From Streptomyces roseolus (GTDB taxonomy: Bacteria > Actinomycetota > Actinomycetes > Streptomycetales > Streptomycetaceae): a stretch of DNA of 64,000 nucleotides. The stretch covers positions 1-64,000 of the forward strand of contig NZ_BMTV01000018.1 in assembly GCF_014649855.1 (NCBI RefSeq). The letters are read 5' to 3'. Position numbers and translations under genes: made by a program. This document shows, piece after piece, positions 9,684 to 16,674 of the stretch (positions within the stretch are counted from its first letter, which is position 1; every line of letters starts with the position of its first letter). The notes beneath the pieces are model-generated. The model made no database searches. It had not been told where the DNA came from and worked only from the letters and a program-made list of their open reading frames with translations.

Positions 9684-9793
9684 CGGAGTCTGACCGGCGC
9701 GGATCCGGATTTCACTCCTTCGGTTGAGTCCGGAGGAGTGACGGGGGACCCTCCGGCGCACCCCCTCCGCCGAGGCCCTCGCACCCCCGCCCT

Positions 9794-9817
9794 CCCTGAT
9801 CACCGCGGTGATCAGGG
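9794..9817. other. 24-bp perfect palindrome downstream of pucR
   Basis: The arms CCCTGATCACCG and CGGTGATCAGGG meet without a spacer, forming a perfect 24-bp dyad about 110 bp after the pucR stop. It could be an operator for the following gene or the first of two tandem terminator structures. The absence of a loop favours a protein-binding site over a classical terminator. Confidence 0.4.
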
Positions 9818-9830
9818 GTCTCGGCGCCCT

Positions 9831-9864
9831 GGTGCCCCGCCGGGCCCTGCCCCGGCGGGGCACC
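9831..9864. terminator. Strong GC hairpin after pucR
   Basis: A 14-bp stem (GGTGCCCCGCCGGG paired with CCCGGCGGGGCACC) with a 6-nt loop lies about 150 bp after pucR. Streptomyces terminators often lack a U-tract, so this is a credible pucR terminator. Confidence 0.6.
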
Positions 9865-9882
9865 ACGACGACCTCCCGGCTT

Positions 9883-9898
9883 TGTGAAATTTTTCACC
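9883..9898. promoter_or_regulatory. Candidate Rex-type redox operator
   Basis: The sequence TGTGAAATTTTTCACC matches the Streptomyces Rex operator pattern (TGTGAA, four bases, TTCACA) at 11 of the 12 half-site positions. It lies about 80 bp upstream of the GTG start of the TPR-like gene and is an A/T-rich island in a very GC-rich setting. Rex senses NADH/NAD. Assignment rests on motif similarity only. Confidence 0.35.
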
Positions 9899-9979
9899 CG
9901 ACCCCTTGGCCGGGTACGGCCGTTCGTGCTGAGATGCCGTCCTACTCAACAGCTCGATGGCGCGCTCGGGGAGGGCAAT

Positions 9980-10783
9980 GTGGCGGACACCGCCATGTCT
10001 GGTTCCGAATCAGGGGGCGGCGGAAACCCGTCCCTCGCCTACGGCAAGGAGACTCCCGTGGAGACCGCCATATGGCGGCTCCGCTCCCGCGGCTGCTGGA
10101 CCGACGCGGCGGCGCTGCTCGCCCCCCGCGCCCACGAACCGGCCGCCGCGCTCGAACGGGCCGCGCTGCTGATCGAGCGCTGCCTCTACACCGAACAGGG
10201 CTGGGCCGAGGCGGAGGAGGCGCTGCGCGCCGCCGAGGCGGTCGCGAGCAGCGACGAGGAGCGGGGCGCGGCCGCCTGCGAGCGCGGCTACCTCGCCTAC
10301 GCCTCCACCCTGTTGGGCGTCCGGGACCGCGCCGACGAGGCCCGGATGGCGCTCGGCCGGGCGGCGGCCCTGATCTCCCCCTCCGAGCCGGGCCGTCCGC
10401 TCCTGGACTACCGGCGCGGTCTGATCGCCCAGAACCTCGGCGACTCCCCGCAGGCGGCCCGGGCCGCGTACCGCCGGGCGCACGCCGGCGCCACCGCGCA
10501 GGGCGACTCGCTGCTGCTCTCCTCCACCTGGCGCCATCTCGCCGGACTGGCGTTAAGGGAGGGCGAGTTGGCGGAGGCCCGGCACGGCTTCGCCGAATCG
10601 CTGCGGATCCGTGAGGAGTTGGGCTACCTGGTGGGTACGGCCCCGGCGCTGACCGCGCTGGCCGACACCGAGACCGAAGCGGAGGCCGGGCGGCTGCGCG
10701 CCGAGGCCCGCCGCCTCTTCCGCCTCCTGGGGGGCGTACCGACCTGGCTGGCGTCGCAGCTGACGCCCCGCACGGCCATGTGA
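9980..10783 (+). CDS. TPR-like helical repeat protein with a TTA codon
   Basis: The protein has 267 residues from the GTG at 9980, chosen because GGGGAGGG precedes it by about 5 nt; an ATG at 9995 is the alternative. It consists almost entirely of Ala/Leu/Arg-rich helical pairs resembling tetratricopeptide repeats, for example AARAAYRRAHAGATAQGD and LAEARHGFAESLRIREELG. Such solenoids usually mediate protein contacts; no catalytic motif is seen. Residue 192 is encoded by TTA (10553), the rare leucine codon read by the bldA tRNA, so translation may be development-dependent. A Rex-like site lies upstream. It converges on the WD40 gene with a 7-bp gap. Specific function unknown. Confidence 0.7.
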   Translation: MADTAMSGSESGGGGNPSLAYGKETPVETAIWRLRSRGCWTDAAALLAPRAHEPAAALERAALLIERCLYTEQGWAEAEEALRAAEAVASSDEERGAAACERGYLAYASTLLGVRDRADEARMALGRAAALISPSEPGRPLLDYRRGLIAQNLGDSPQAARAAYRRAHAGATAQGDSLLLSSTWRHLAGLALREGELAEARHGFAESLRIREELGYLVGTAPALTALADTETEAEAGRLRAEARRLFRLLGGVPTWLASQLTPRTAM

Positions 10784-10790
10784 GCTCCCG

Positions 10791-12404
10791 TCAGTCCGCC
10801 CGCGGCTCCAGGCAGACGAGGCTCTCCTCGGTGCCGACGACGAGCGCCCCGGTGGCGGTCACGGCGACGGCGCGGACGGCGGGGCCGGGCCGGAAGACGC
10901 GGCGCCGGCCGTCCTCCGGGGCGATCAGCTCGACCCGGCCGTCGGCCCAGGCGGCCGCGACGAGCGGCCCGCCGGGGGCGGGGGCGGCGTGCAGCGCGAC
11001 CACCGGCGCCCGGCGCTCCGCCAACGCCTCGGGCACCGGGGCCCGGCCCGGCGTCCAGAGCCGTACGGTGCCGTCGGCGCCGCCCGAGCAGACGAACGGG
11101 GTCGCGGACTCGACGGCGGTCACGGCGGTCACCCGGCCGCTGTGCGAGGCGGCCTGGTGGAGGCCGTTGACCCCGAAGGCGTGCACCGAGCCGAGCCGGT
11201 CCCCCACCACCACCGAGCCCGCGATCGCCGCCAGCGCCGTACCGGGATGCCGGGACAGGGTGGTGGAGACGGCCTCGGTGAGCCGCTCCAGATAGGGCGG
11301 GCGGGGCGCGGTGCCCGGCACGGAGTGCAGCCGGCCGCGCTCGTCGAGCAGCAGCACCGTCCCGTCGGCGGTGGGCGCGAGGGCGGTGATCCGGCCCTGG
11401 ACCCGGTGGGCGAGCCGCCCCGCGCCGGAGGCGTCGGCCTCCCGCAGCAGCCGGACCGTGCCGGTGTGGTCGCCCACCAGGAGCAGCTCGGCCGAAGGCC
11501 CGCCGGCGGTCGCGCCGAGCACCGCCACGGGGCCGGGCCACGGCGGGGAGACGTCCCCCCGGTGCCGGGCCCAGCGCAGCCGCCAGGGCGCCGGGGCCGC
11601 CTGCGCGGCGAGCGCGGGCCGCAGCCGGGGGTCGGCGCCGTCGCCGAGCGCGGTGAGCAGCACCAGGGCCCGGCCGGCCGGGCCGTCCGCCGCGCACAGC
11701 GCCTGCCCGGCCCGCAGCCAGGCGTCGCGCAGCCCGCCGTGGTCGTCGGGGGAGGCGGTCGCGTAGCCGGTGGTGACGAGCAGCGGATCGGCGGCGCAGA
11801 CGGCGACCGGGTCGGAGAGGTCGGGGAGGCCGGGGAACGGCGCCGGGGCCGGCGGCCCGGGGGGCGCGTCCCCGTCGAGGTCGACGACGGTGGTGCGGGC
11901 GGCCCGGGGGACGCGGGTGCCGGTGCGGGCCTCCACGACGAGCCGGATCCGACCGACCTCGGCGAGGCCGCCGAGCAGTTCGGCGAGGGCGTCCGGTTCG
12001 GCGGCGGCGTGCAGGTCGGTGAGGAGCAGCACGGTCCGGCCGGTGCGGCGGGCCTCGCTGGTGGCGAGCGCGTGCACGAGGTCGGCGGGGGTGCGGGCCA
12101 CCACGCCGAGCCGGTCGGCGAGCGTCCAGGCGACGCCGAGGGCGCTCTGCCCGGCGAGCGGCACCCGCACCCGCTCGGTCCCGGGCCGACCGCGCCGGGA
12201 CCGCGTCCCGTGGGCGGCCAGCCAGTCCAGGAGGGCGCTCTTGCCGCTGCCCGGGGCGCCGGTGACCAGGCAGAGCCGCGGTGCCTCGGGGTCGGTGAGC
12301 CAGCCGAGGAGGGCGGCGGCCTCGGGCCCCGTACCGGTGTGCGGCGCCGAAGTCCGGGGGGAGGGCCGGCGCCCGTCCGCGGGGGACGGGGTCGCGGACG
12401 GCAT
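10791..12404 (-). CDS. P-loop NTPase with C-terminal WD40-like propeller
   Basis: A 537-residue protein. The N-terminal half has a Walker A motif (VTGAPGSGKSALLDW, around residues 48-62) and a likely Walker B strand (TVLLLTDLHAA). The C-terminal half contains degenerate beta-propeller blades ending in GxxDGTVRLW (SGGADGTVRLWTPG). The architecture resembles actinobacterial STAND-type or AAA-WD40 regulatory scaffolds, but no helix-turn-helix is visible. The ATG at 12404 is preceded by GTGAGG; a GTG 12 bp upstream is possible. The 3' end almost abuts the TPR-like gene. Cellular role unknown. Confidence 0.72.
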   Translation of the reverse strand: MPSATPSPADGRRPSPRTSAPHTGTGPEAAALLGWLTDPEAPRLCLVTGAPGSGKSALLDWLAAHGTRSRRGRPGTERVRVPLAGQSALGVAWTLADRLGVVARTPADLVHALATSEARRTGRTVLLLTDLHAAAEPDALAELLGGLAEVGRIRLVVEARTGTRVPRAARTTVVDLDGDAPPGPPAPAPFPGLPDLSDPVAVCAADPLLVTTGYATASPDDHGGLRDAWLRAGQALCAADGPAGRALVLLTALGDGADPRLRPALAAQAAPAPWRLRWARHRGDVSPPWPGPVAVLGATAGGPSAELLLVGDHTGTVRLLREADASGAGRLAHRVQGRITALAPTADGTVLLLDERGRLHSVPGTAPRPPYLERLTEAVSTTLSRHPGTALAAIAGSVVVGDRLGSVHAFGVNGLHQAASHSGRVTAVTAVESATPFVCSGGADGTVRLWTPGRAPVPEALAERRAPVVALHAAPAPGGPLVAAAWADGRVELIAPEDGRRRVFRPGPAVRAVAVTATGALVVGTEESLVCLEPRAD

Positions 12405-12910
12405 GGGACACCTCACGGGCGCGCGTACGAACGGCTGTCGCCCCCGACCTTAGTGGGCGCGGCCCCCGGGGAGGCCGTCCCGTCGAAGACCGGCTTCCCG
12501 GAGACCGGCCGGCCTCCCCGGGGGGGGGGGTGGGCCGGTCTCCGGGAGCCACCGCCCGCCGCGACCGGCCCCGGCCTGATCCGGCCCGGGGCCCGGAGGT
12601 GCGCCGCACGCCCCCGGCCGGGCCGCCGTGACCACGGCGTGCCCGCGGCGGCCGAGGACGGCGGGACGACCGGGGACGGCGGGAGGGCCGAGGACGGCGG
12701 GGCGACGGGACGGCCGAGGACGGCGGGAGGGCCAGGGACAGCGGGACGGCCGGGGACAGTGGGACGGCCGAGGACGGCGAGACGGCCAGGGACAGTGGGA
12801 CAGCCAGGGACAGTGGGACGGCCGAGGACGGCGAGACGGCCAGGGACAGCGGGACGGCCGGGGACGGCGCACGCGGGTTCCGGCGGCGGCGCGGCGGCCG
12901 TCCGGTGGTC
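12405..12910. other. Gene-free repetitive intergenic region
   Basis: About 500 bp without a credible gene. It contains a homopolymer-like run of G near 12520-12530 and the 18-bp tandem array described separately. The open frames through it translate only into Arg/Gly-rich repeats. No terminator or promoter was recognised with confidence. Confidence 0.6.
12650..12873. repeat. 18-bp tandem repeat array (about 12 units)
   Basis: Imperfect 18-bp units of the form GGCCRRGGACRGYGRGAC run from 12650 to 12873, interrupted once by 8 extra bases at 12704-12711. Variants alternate between GGCCGAGGACGGCGAGAC and GGCCAGGGACAGTGGGAC types. The length is a multiple of three, so frames stay open, but no start or composition supports coding. 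It lies between the NTPase-WD40 and GntR genes. Confidence 0.85.
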
Positions 12911-13813
12911 TCAGCCGTTCGCGCCGGTGAAGTGCTCGCGGACCAGGGACTCCACGACCGGGAGGTCCCGGGCGACGAGGGCGTCGAGGAGGGCGGAGTG
13001 CTCGGCGGCGTCGGCGACCAGGTCCGCGTGGCGCAGGACGGGGGCGCTGAGCAGGGGCCACTGGGAGCGGCGGTGGAGGTCGTCGGCGATCACGAGGAGC
13101 TGTTCGTTGCCGGCGAGGGCGAGGACCTCGCGGTGGAAGGCGCGGTCGGTCTCCGCGTAGTGCGCGCGGTCGCCGCGGGCGGCGGCGGCTCCGGTCGCCT
13201 CCGCGAACGGCCGGAGCGCGGCCCAGCGGGCCGCCGGGACGGTGCGGGCGAGCCGCAGCATGACCGGGACCTCGATGAGGGCGCGGACCTCGGCCAGCTC
13301 GGTCAGCTCGCGGGCGGTGCGGACGACGACGCGGAAGCCGCGGTTGGGCACGACCTCGACGGCGCCCTCGACGGCCAGGCGCTGCATCGCCTCGCGGACG
13401 GGGGTCGCGGAGACGCCGAAGCGCTCGCCGAGGGCGGGGGCGGAGTACACCTCGCCGGGCCGCAGCTCGCCGGCGACGAGGGCGGTGCGCAGGGCGTCGA
13501 GGACCTGGCCCCGGACGGAGTGCCGCCGCACGGTGCGCGGGCCGTCCCCGGCGAGGGGGGACTCGCCGTGGGTGTGCTCGCCGTGGGTGTGCTCGCCGTG
13601 GGTGTGCTCGCCGCGGGCCTGCTCGGGCACGCGCGCGGAGCCGGCGCCGGGTCCCGCGCCGCCCCCGGGGGCGTACGGACCGGGCGCGGGGTCGCCGAAT
13701 CGCACGGACGGTCCCTCCGTCGCCCGCTCGCGTGCTGCGCCCTGCTCCACCCGGGTCCTCCTGCGGCCTCGTGCCGGGCCCGGCTCGCGCGGCCCGGGTC
13801 CCCTGTGCACCAT
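12911..13813 (-). CDS. GntR family (FCD) transcriptional regulator
   Basis: A 300-residue regulator. The winged helix-turn-helix is at about residues 98-165 (RGQVLDALRTALVAGELRPGE, then GVSATPVREAMQRLAVEGAVE). The C-terminal FCD domain shows the metal-ligand pattern: D and H in ETDRAFHREVL, further His residues in DDLHRR and AEHSALL. The N-terminal 95 residues are low complexity and include three copies of GEHTH (residues about 68-84), which may be an additional metal-binding tail. The ATG at 13813 gives the full frame, but a later GTG is possible because the leader is poorly conserved in character. Target genes are not obvious. Confidence 0.88.
   Translation of the reverse strand: MVHRGPGPREPGPARGRRRTRVEQGAARERATEGPSVRFGDPAPGPYAPGGGAGPGAGSARVPEQARGEHTHGEHTHGEHTHGESPLAGDGPRTVRRHSVRGQVLDALRTALVAGELRPGEVYSAPALGERFGVSATPVREAMQRLAVEGAVEVVPNRGFRVVVRTARELTELAEVRALIEVPVMLRLARTVPAARWAALRPFAEATGAAAARGDRAHYAETDRAFHREVLALAGNEQLLVIADDLHRRSQWPLLSAPVLRHADLVADAAEHSALLDALVARDLPVVESLVREHFTGANG
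13563..13612. repeat. 15-bp tandem repeat encoding GEHTH
   Basis: Three exact and one partial copies of the 15-bp unit TCGCCGTGGGTGTGC within the GntR gene. On the minus strand each encodes Gly-Glu-His-Thr-His. It is in frame and could vary in copy number by slippage. Confidence 0.85.
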
Positions 13814-13900
13814 AGGCGAACGAACCGTTCCGCGGGACCGCGCCCACGAGGCGCAGGTGGGAACGGGTCGGCCGGTGGTGAGACGCGACGCCGATTCGGG

Positions 13901-13919
13901 TAAGGTAAGGCTTACCTGC
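13901..13919. promoter_or_regulatory. Iron box (DmdR/IdeR-type operator)
   Basis: TAAGGTAAGGCTTACCTGC closely follows the DtxR-family consensus TTAGGTTAGGCTAACCTAA, with a central AGGTAAGSCTTACCT dyad. It lies 26 bp before the ATG of the FhuF-like reductase gene, where it would overlap the promoter. Iron-loaded DmdR1 would therefore repress this gene. Confidence 0.75.
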
Positions 13920-13944
13920 TAACGATCGCGATTCGGTGGTCCGC

Positions 13945-14814
13945 ATGACCGTCCCCGCTCTGCTGCCCTCCCTCCACGCCTCGCCCGTCGCGGCCTCGTA
14001 CGCCCGGCTCGCCGAGGTCTTCTCCGGCCTGCGGATAGAGGAGACGGCCGAGAACGAACGGCTGCCGCGCGGCGCCGGCTGGGTCCTCGCCGAGGAGCTC
14101 GCCGCCGGCGGGGCCGCCCTGGACGCCTTCCTCGCCTGGGACAACGCGCAGGTGCTCCGCGACCACGGGCAGCAGGCCCGCCCCGACGTGGTCGCGAGCT
14201 TCGGGCTCCACCGGTACGCCTGGCCCGCCTGCCTCCTGGTGACCCTCCCCTGGTTCCTGCACCGCCGGGTCCCCCGCCTCCCGGTGACGGCGGTCTCCTT
14301 CCAGCGGACCCGTGGCCGGATGGCGGTGCGCGTCGAGGAGTTCGTCTGCCTCCCCGGCGACCCGGCGGCCGCCCTGCCCGGCGCCCGCGTGGTCGCGGAC
14401 GAGGACGCCCTGCGCGCGGAGGTCCGCGCCTCCCTCGCCGAGCACTTCGAGGCCCTCCTCGGCGGCTTCGGCCCCCGGATGCGGCGCGGCCGCCGCGCCC
14501 TGTGGGGCATGGTGACGGACGAGATCGTCGAGAGCCTCTGGTACATCGGCGCCCTCCTCGGCGAGGAGGAGCGGGCGATGGCCGAACTGGAGCTGCTGCT
14601 CCCGGGGAGCACCGGCCGGCCGGAGAAGCCGTACGCGGGCGGGGCCGGCTTCCGGCCGCTGCCCGGGAGCGAGGGCCCGGACGGCGCTCCGCGCGCCACC
14701 CGGGACCGGGCGACCTGCTGCTTCTTCTACACGCTGCGCCCCGAGGACACCTGTCTCACCTGTCCGCGCACCTGCGACGCGGACCGGGTGCGGCGGCTCG
14801 CCGCGACCGCCTGA
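13945..14814 (+). CDS. FhuF-like siderophore ferric reductase, [2Fe-2S]
   Basis: A 289-residue protein from the ATG at 13945 (MTVPALLPSLHASP); a GTG lies 9 bp upstream. The C-terminus carries the diagnostic C-C-x10-C-x2-C motif (CCFFYTLRPEDTCLTC) that binds the unusual [2Fe-2S] cluster of FhuF-type reductases. The rest matches an IucA/FhuF-like fold. The protein releases iron from ferric siderophores in the cytoplasm. The upstream iron box supports this and predicts induction by iron limitation. No siderophore biosynthesis or uptake genes are adjacent. Confidence 0.9.
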   Translation: MTVPALLPSLHASPVAASYARLAEVFSGLRIEETAENERLPRGAGWVLAEELAAGGAALDAFLAWDNAQVLRDHGQQARPDVVASFGLHRYAWPACLLVTLPWFLHRRVPRLPVTAVSFQRTRGRMAVRVEEFVCLPGDPAAALPGARVVADEDALRAEVRASLAEHFEALLGGFGPRMRRGRRALWGMVTDEIVESLWYIGALLGEEERAMAELELLLPGSTGRPEKPYAGGAGFRPLPGSEGPDGAPRATRDRATCCFFYTLRPEDTCLTCPRTCDADRVRRLAATA

Positions 14815-15008
14815 GGAATACGCCACCCGGACGGGTGACGTGAATCGAACACAACTCCGCCCGAGCGGCGGGGCGTTCGACCAGAAGGTACCTATTCGTA
14901 TGCCCTGGACCCTCGTTGGCGTGCTCTTGCCCCGAAACCCCGTGCGTCCCGTGATCGGTCGGACAGTATGGGCGGCCCAACGCCCGACTGCGATGCGAGG
15001 GACACCGC

Positions 15009-16109
15009 ATGAGACTGACCGACATATCGCTGGACTGGCTGCTTCCGGGCGGCGTGATGGTCGCCGGAGTCCTGACGGCGGTGGCGGTGCTCGCGCGCGG
15101 GAAGCGCGCCGGTGACCAGGCCGCGGCCGAGGACTCCTGGGAACGCAGCGAGGAGCGGCGCAGACGCAAGGAGGCCATCTACGGCTTCGCCTCGTACGGA
15201 CTGCTGTTCTGCTGCGCCGCCGTCGCGGCGGCGCTCTCCTTCCACGGGCTCGTCGGCTTCGGCCGGCAGAACCTCAACCTGACGGGCGGCTGGGAGTACC
15301 TGGTCCCCTTCGGCCTCGACGGCGCCGCGATGTTCTGCTCGGTGCTCGCCGTCCGCGAGGCCAGCCACGGCGACGCGGCCCTCGGCTCGCGCCTCCTGGT
15401 CTGGCTCTTCGCGGGCGCGGCCGCCTGGTTCAACTGGGTGCACGCGCCGCGCGGCCTGGGCCACGACGGGGCCCCGCAGTTCTTCGCGGGGATGTCCCTG
15501 TCGGCGGCGGTCCTCTTCGACCGGGCGCTGAAGCAGACCCGCCGGGCGGCGCTGCGCGAGCAGGGCCTGGTGCCCCGCCCGCTGCCGCAGATCCGGATCG
15601 TGCGGTGGATAAGGGCTCCCCGGGAGACCTTCGCCGCCTGGTCGCTGATGCTCCTGGAAGGCGTACGGACGCTGGACGAGGCCGTGGACGAGGTCCGGGA
15701 GGACCGGCGCGAGAAGGAGCAGAACAGGATCCGCCGGCGCGAGCAGGCCAAGCTCGACCGGGCGCAGATCAAGGCGCTCAACCGTCAGCACCGGGCCTTC
15801 GGCCGGGGCGGCGGCCGCCAGGTGGAGGTGGCGGCGCTGACCGCCGCCTCCGGGACCGGCGGGGGCCAGCCCCCCGCGTCCGGGCCGGGTTCCGCGACGG
15901 CGTCGGTGACGGCGGCCGTCGCGGAACCCGCCATAGCGGACCCGGGACAACTGCCCCTTCGGCCCCGGCCCTCCCTGCAAGCCGTCAGGGAAAGTGAGAA
16001 GCGGGAGTCGCGGACGGTGGACCTCACCGCCGAGGACGACACCCAGGCCCTGCCCCGACTCGACTCCCTGGAGGCGAAGATCTCCGAGATGGAGCGGCTG
16101 CTCGGCTGA
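15009..16109 (+). CDS. DUF2637 membrane protein
   Basis: A 366-residue protein with an N-terminal membrane segment (about residues 12-30) followed by a charged stretch (SWERSEERRRRKE) and a block of three or four further hydrophobic helices (about residues 58-180). The C-terminal half is charged and likely cytoplasmic. This is the DUF2637 arrangement, common in Streptomyces chromosomes and also found in plasmid Spd-type proteins. The function of the chromosomal members is unknown. The ATG follows GCGAGGGACACCGC. A hairpin at 16172-16200 ends the unit. Confidence 0.8.
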   Translation: MRLTDISLDWLLPGGVMVAGVLTAVAVLARGKRAGDQAAAEDSWERSEERRRRKEAIYGFASYGLLFCCAAVAAALSFHGLVGFGRQNLNLTGGWEYLVPFGLDGAAMFCSVLAVREASHGDAALGSRLLVWLFAGAAAWFNWVHAPRGLGHDGAPQFFAGMSLSAAVLFDRALKQTRRAALREQGLVPRPLPQIRIVRWIRAPRETFAAWSLMLLEGVRTLDEAVDEVREDRREKEQNRIRRREQAKLDRAQIKALNRQHRAFGRGGGRQVEVAALTAASGTGGGQPPASGPGSATASVTAAVAEPAIADPGQLPLRPRPSLQAVRESEKRESRTVDLTAEDDTQALPRLDSLEAKISEMERLLG

Positions 16110-16171
16110 CGGGACCGCCCCACGGCACGGCAGGACCGCGCCACCCCACGGCACGACCGTGACCCCCCGAC

Positions 16172-16200
16172 GGCGGGGCCGCCCCTCAGGCGGCCCCGCC
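16172..16200. terminator. Bidirectional hairpin terminator
   Basis: A 12-bp stem (GGCGGGGCCGCC with GGCGGCCCCGCC) and a 5-nt loop between the convergent DUF2637 and ATPase genes. Its right arm overlaps the last codons of the minus-strand gene. Confidence 0.65.
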
Positions 16201-16590
16201 GTTCAGTTCGAACCAGACGACCTTCCCCGTGTCGCGCTCCTCGACCCCCCAGGAATCGGCGAGCTCCCGCACCAGGAAGAGCCCCCGGCCGCTCGTACCG
16301 TCGCCGGCGGGCGGTACGGGCGGGGCGTCGAGGCCGGGCTCGAAGTCGCGGACCTCGACCCGGAGCTGGACCGGATCGACGGTCGCGGTGACGACCGCGC
16401 CGTGGGCGGTGTGGACCAGTGCGTTGGTGACCAGTTCGCTGGTGAGCAGCTCGGCGACGGCCCCGGCGTCCGGCCCGCCCCAGGCGCCGAGCAGTTCCCG
16501 TAACGCGTGGCGCACCTCCGGCACCGCCGTCAGGTCCGCCCCGCCCACCTTCCTGAGCAGTTGAGTCGGCTGTCGTGCGTTCCCGGCCAT
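16186..16590 (-). CDS. Anti-sigma-factor-type ATP-binding protein (HATPase_c, RsbW-like)
   Basis: A 134-residue GHKL ATPase. The N-box is ELLTSELVTNALVHT and the G-box region is GDGTSGRGLFLVRELADSWG, followed by VVWFEL. Single-domain proteins of this type in Streptomyces bind sigma factors or anti-anti-sigma factors as switch kinases. The ATG at 16590 (MAGNARQ) is chosen; the longer frame upstream has no ribosome-binding site. Residue 30 is a TTA leucine codon (16503), so expression may need the bldA tRNA. No partner sigma factor is adjacent. Confidence 0.87.
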   Translation of the reverse strand: MAGNARQPTQLLRKVGGADLTAVPEVRHALRELLGAWGGPDAGAVAELLTSELVTNALVHTAHGAVVTATVDPVQLRVEVRDFEPGLDAPPVPPAGDGTSGRGLFLVRELADSWGVEERDTGKVVWFELNGGAA

Positions 16591-16616
16591 AGCCCCCCAC
16601 CCACGATCGCGTCGAA

Positions 16617-16636
16617 CAGGCTCACGGAAGAGCCTG
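16617..16636 (-). terminator. Short hairpin after the poxB-like gene
   Basis: CAGGCTC and GAGCCTG form a 7-bp stem around a 6-nt loop, 38 bp beyond the stop of the minus-strand thiamine-diphosphate enzyme gene. It has no U-tract; modest evidence. Confidence 0.4.
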
Positions 16637-16674
16637 CCCCGCGCGCCGGTCCGCATGCGCCGTGCCCGGTGCCC

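Noticed and set aside
12050..12130. Possible separate ATPase and WD40 genes in the 10791-12404 region
   Set aside because: The frame is continuous through both parts with no internal stop, so one fused protein is the simpler reading.
12628..12930. A 100-codon ORF of GRGRRDGQGQ-like repeats
   Set aside because: It is a translation of the 18-bp tandem array without a ribosome-binding site or conserved character.
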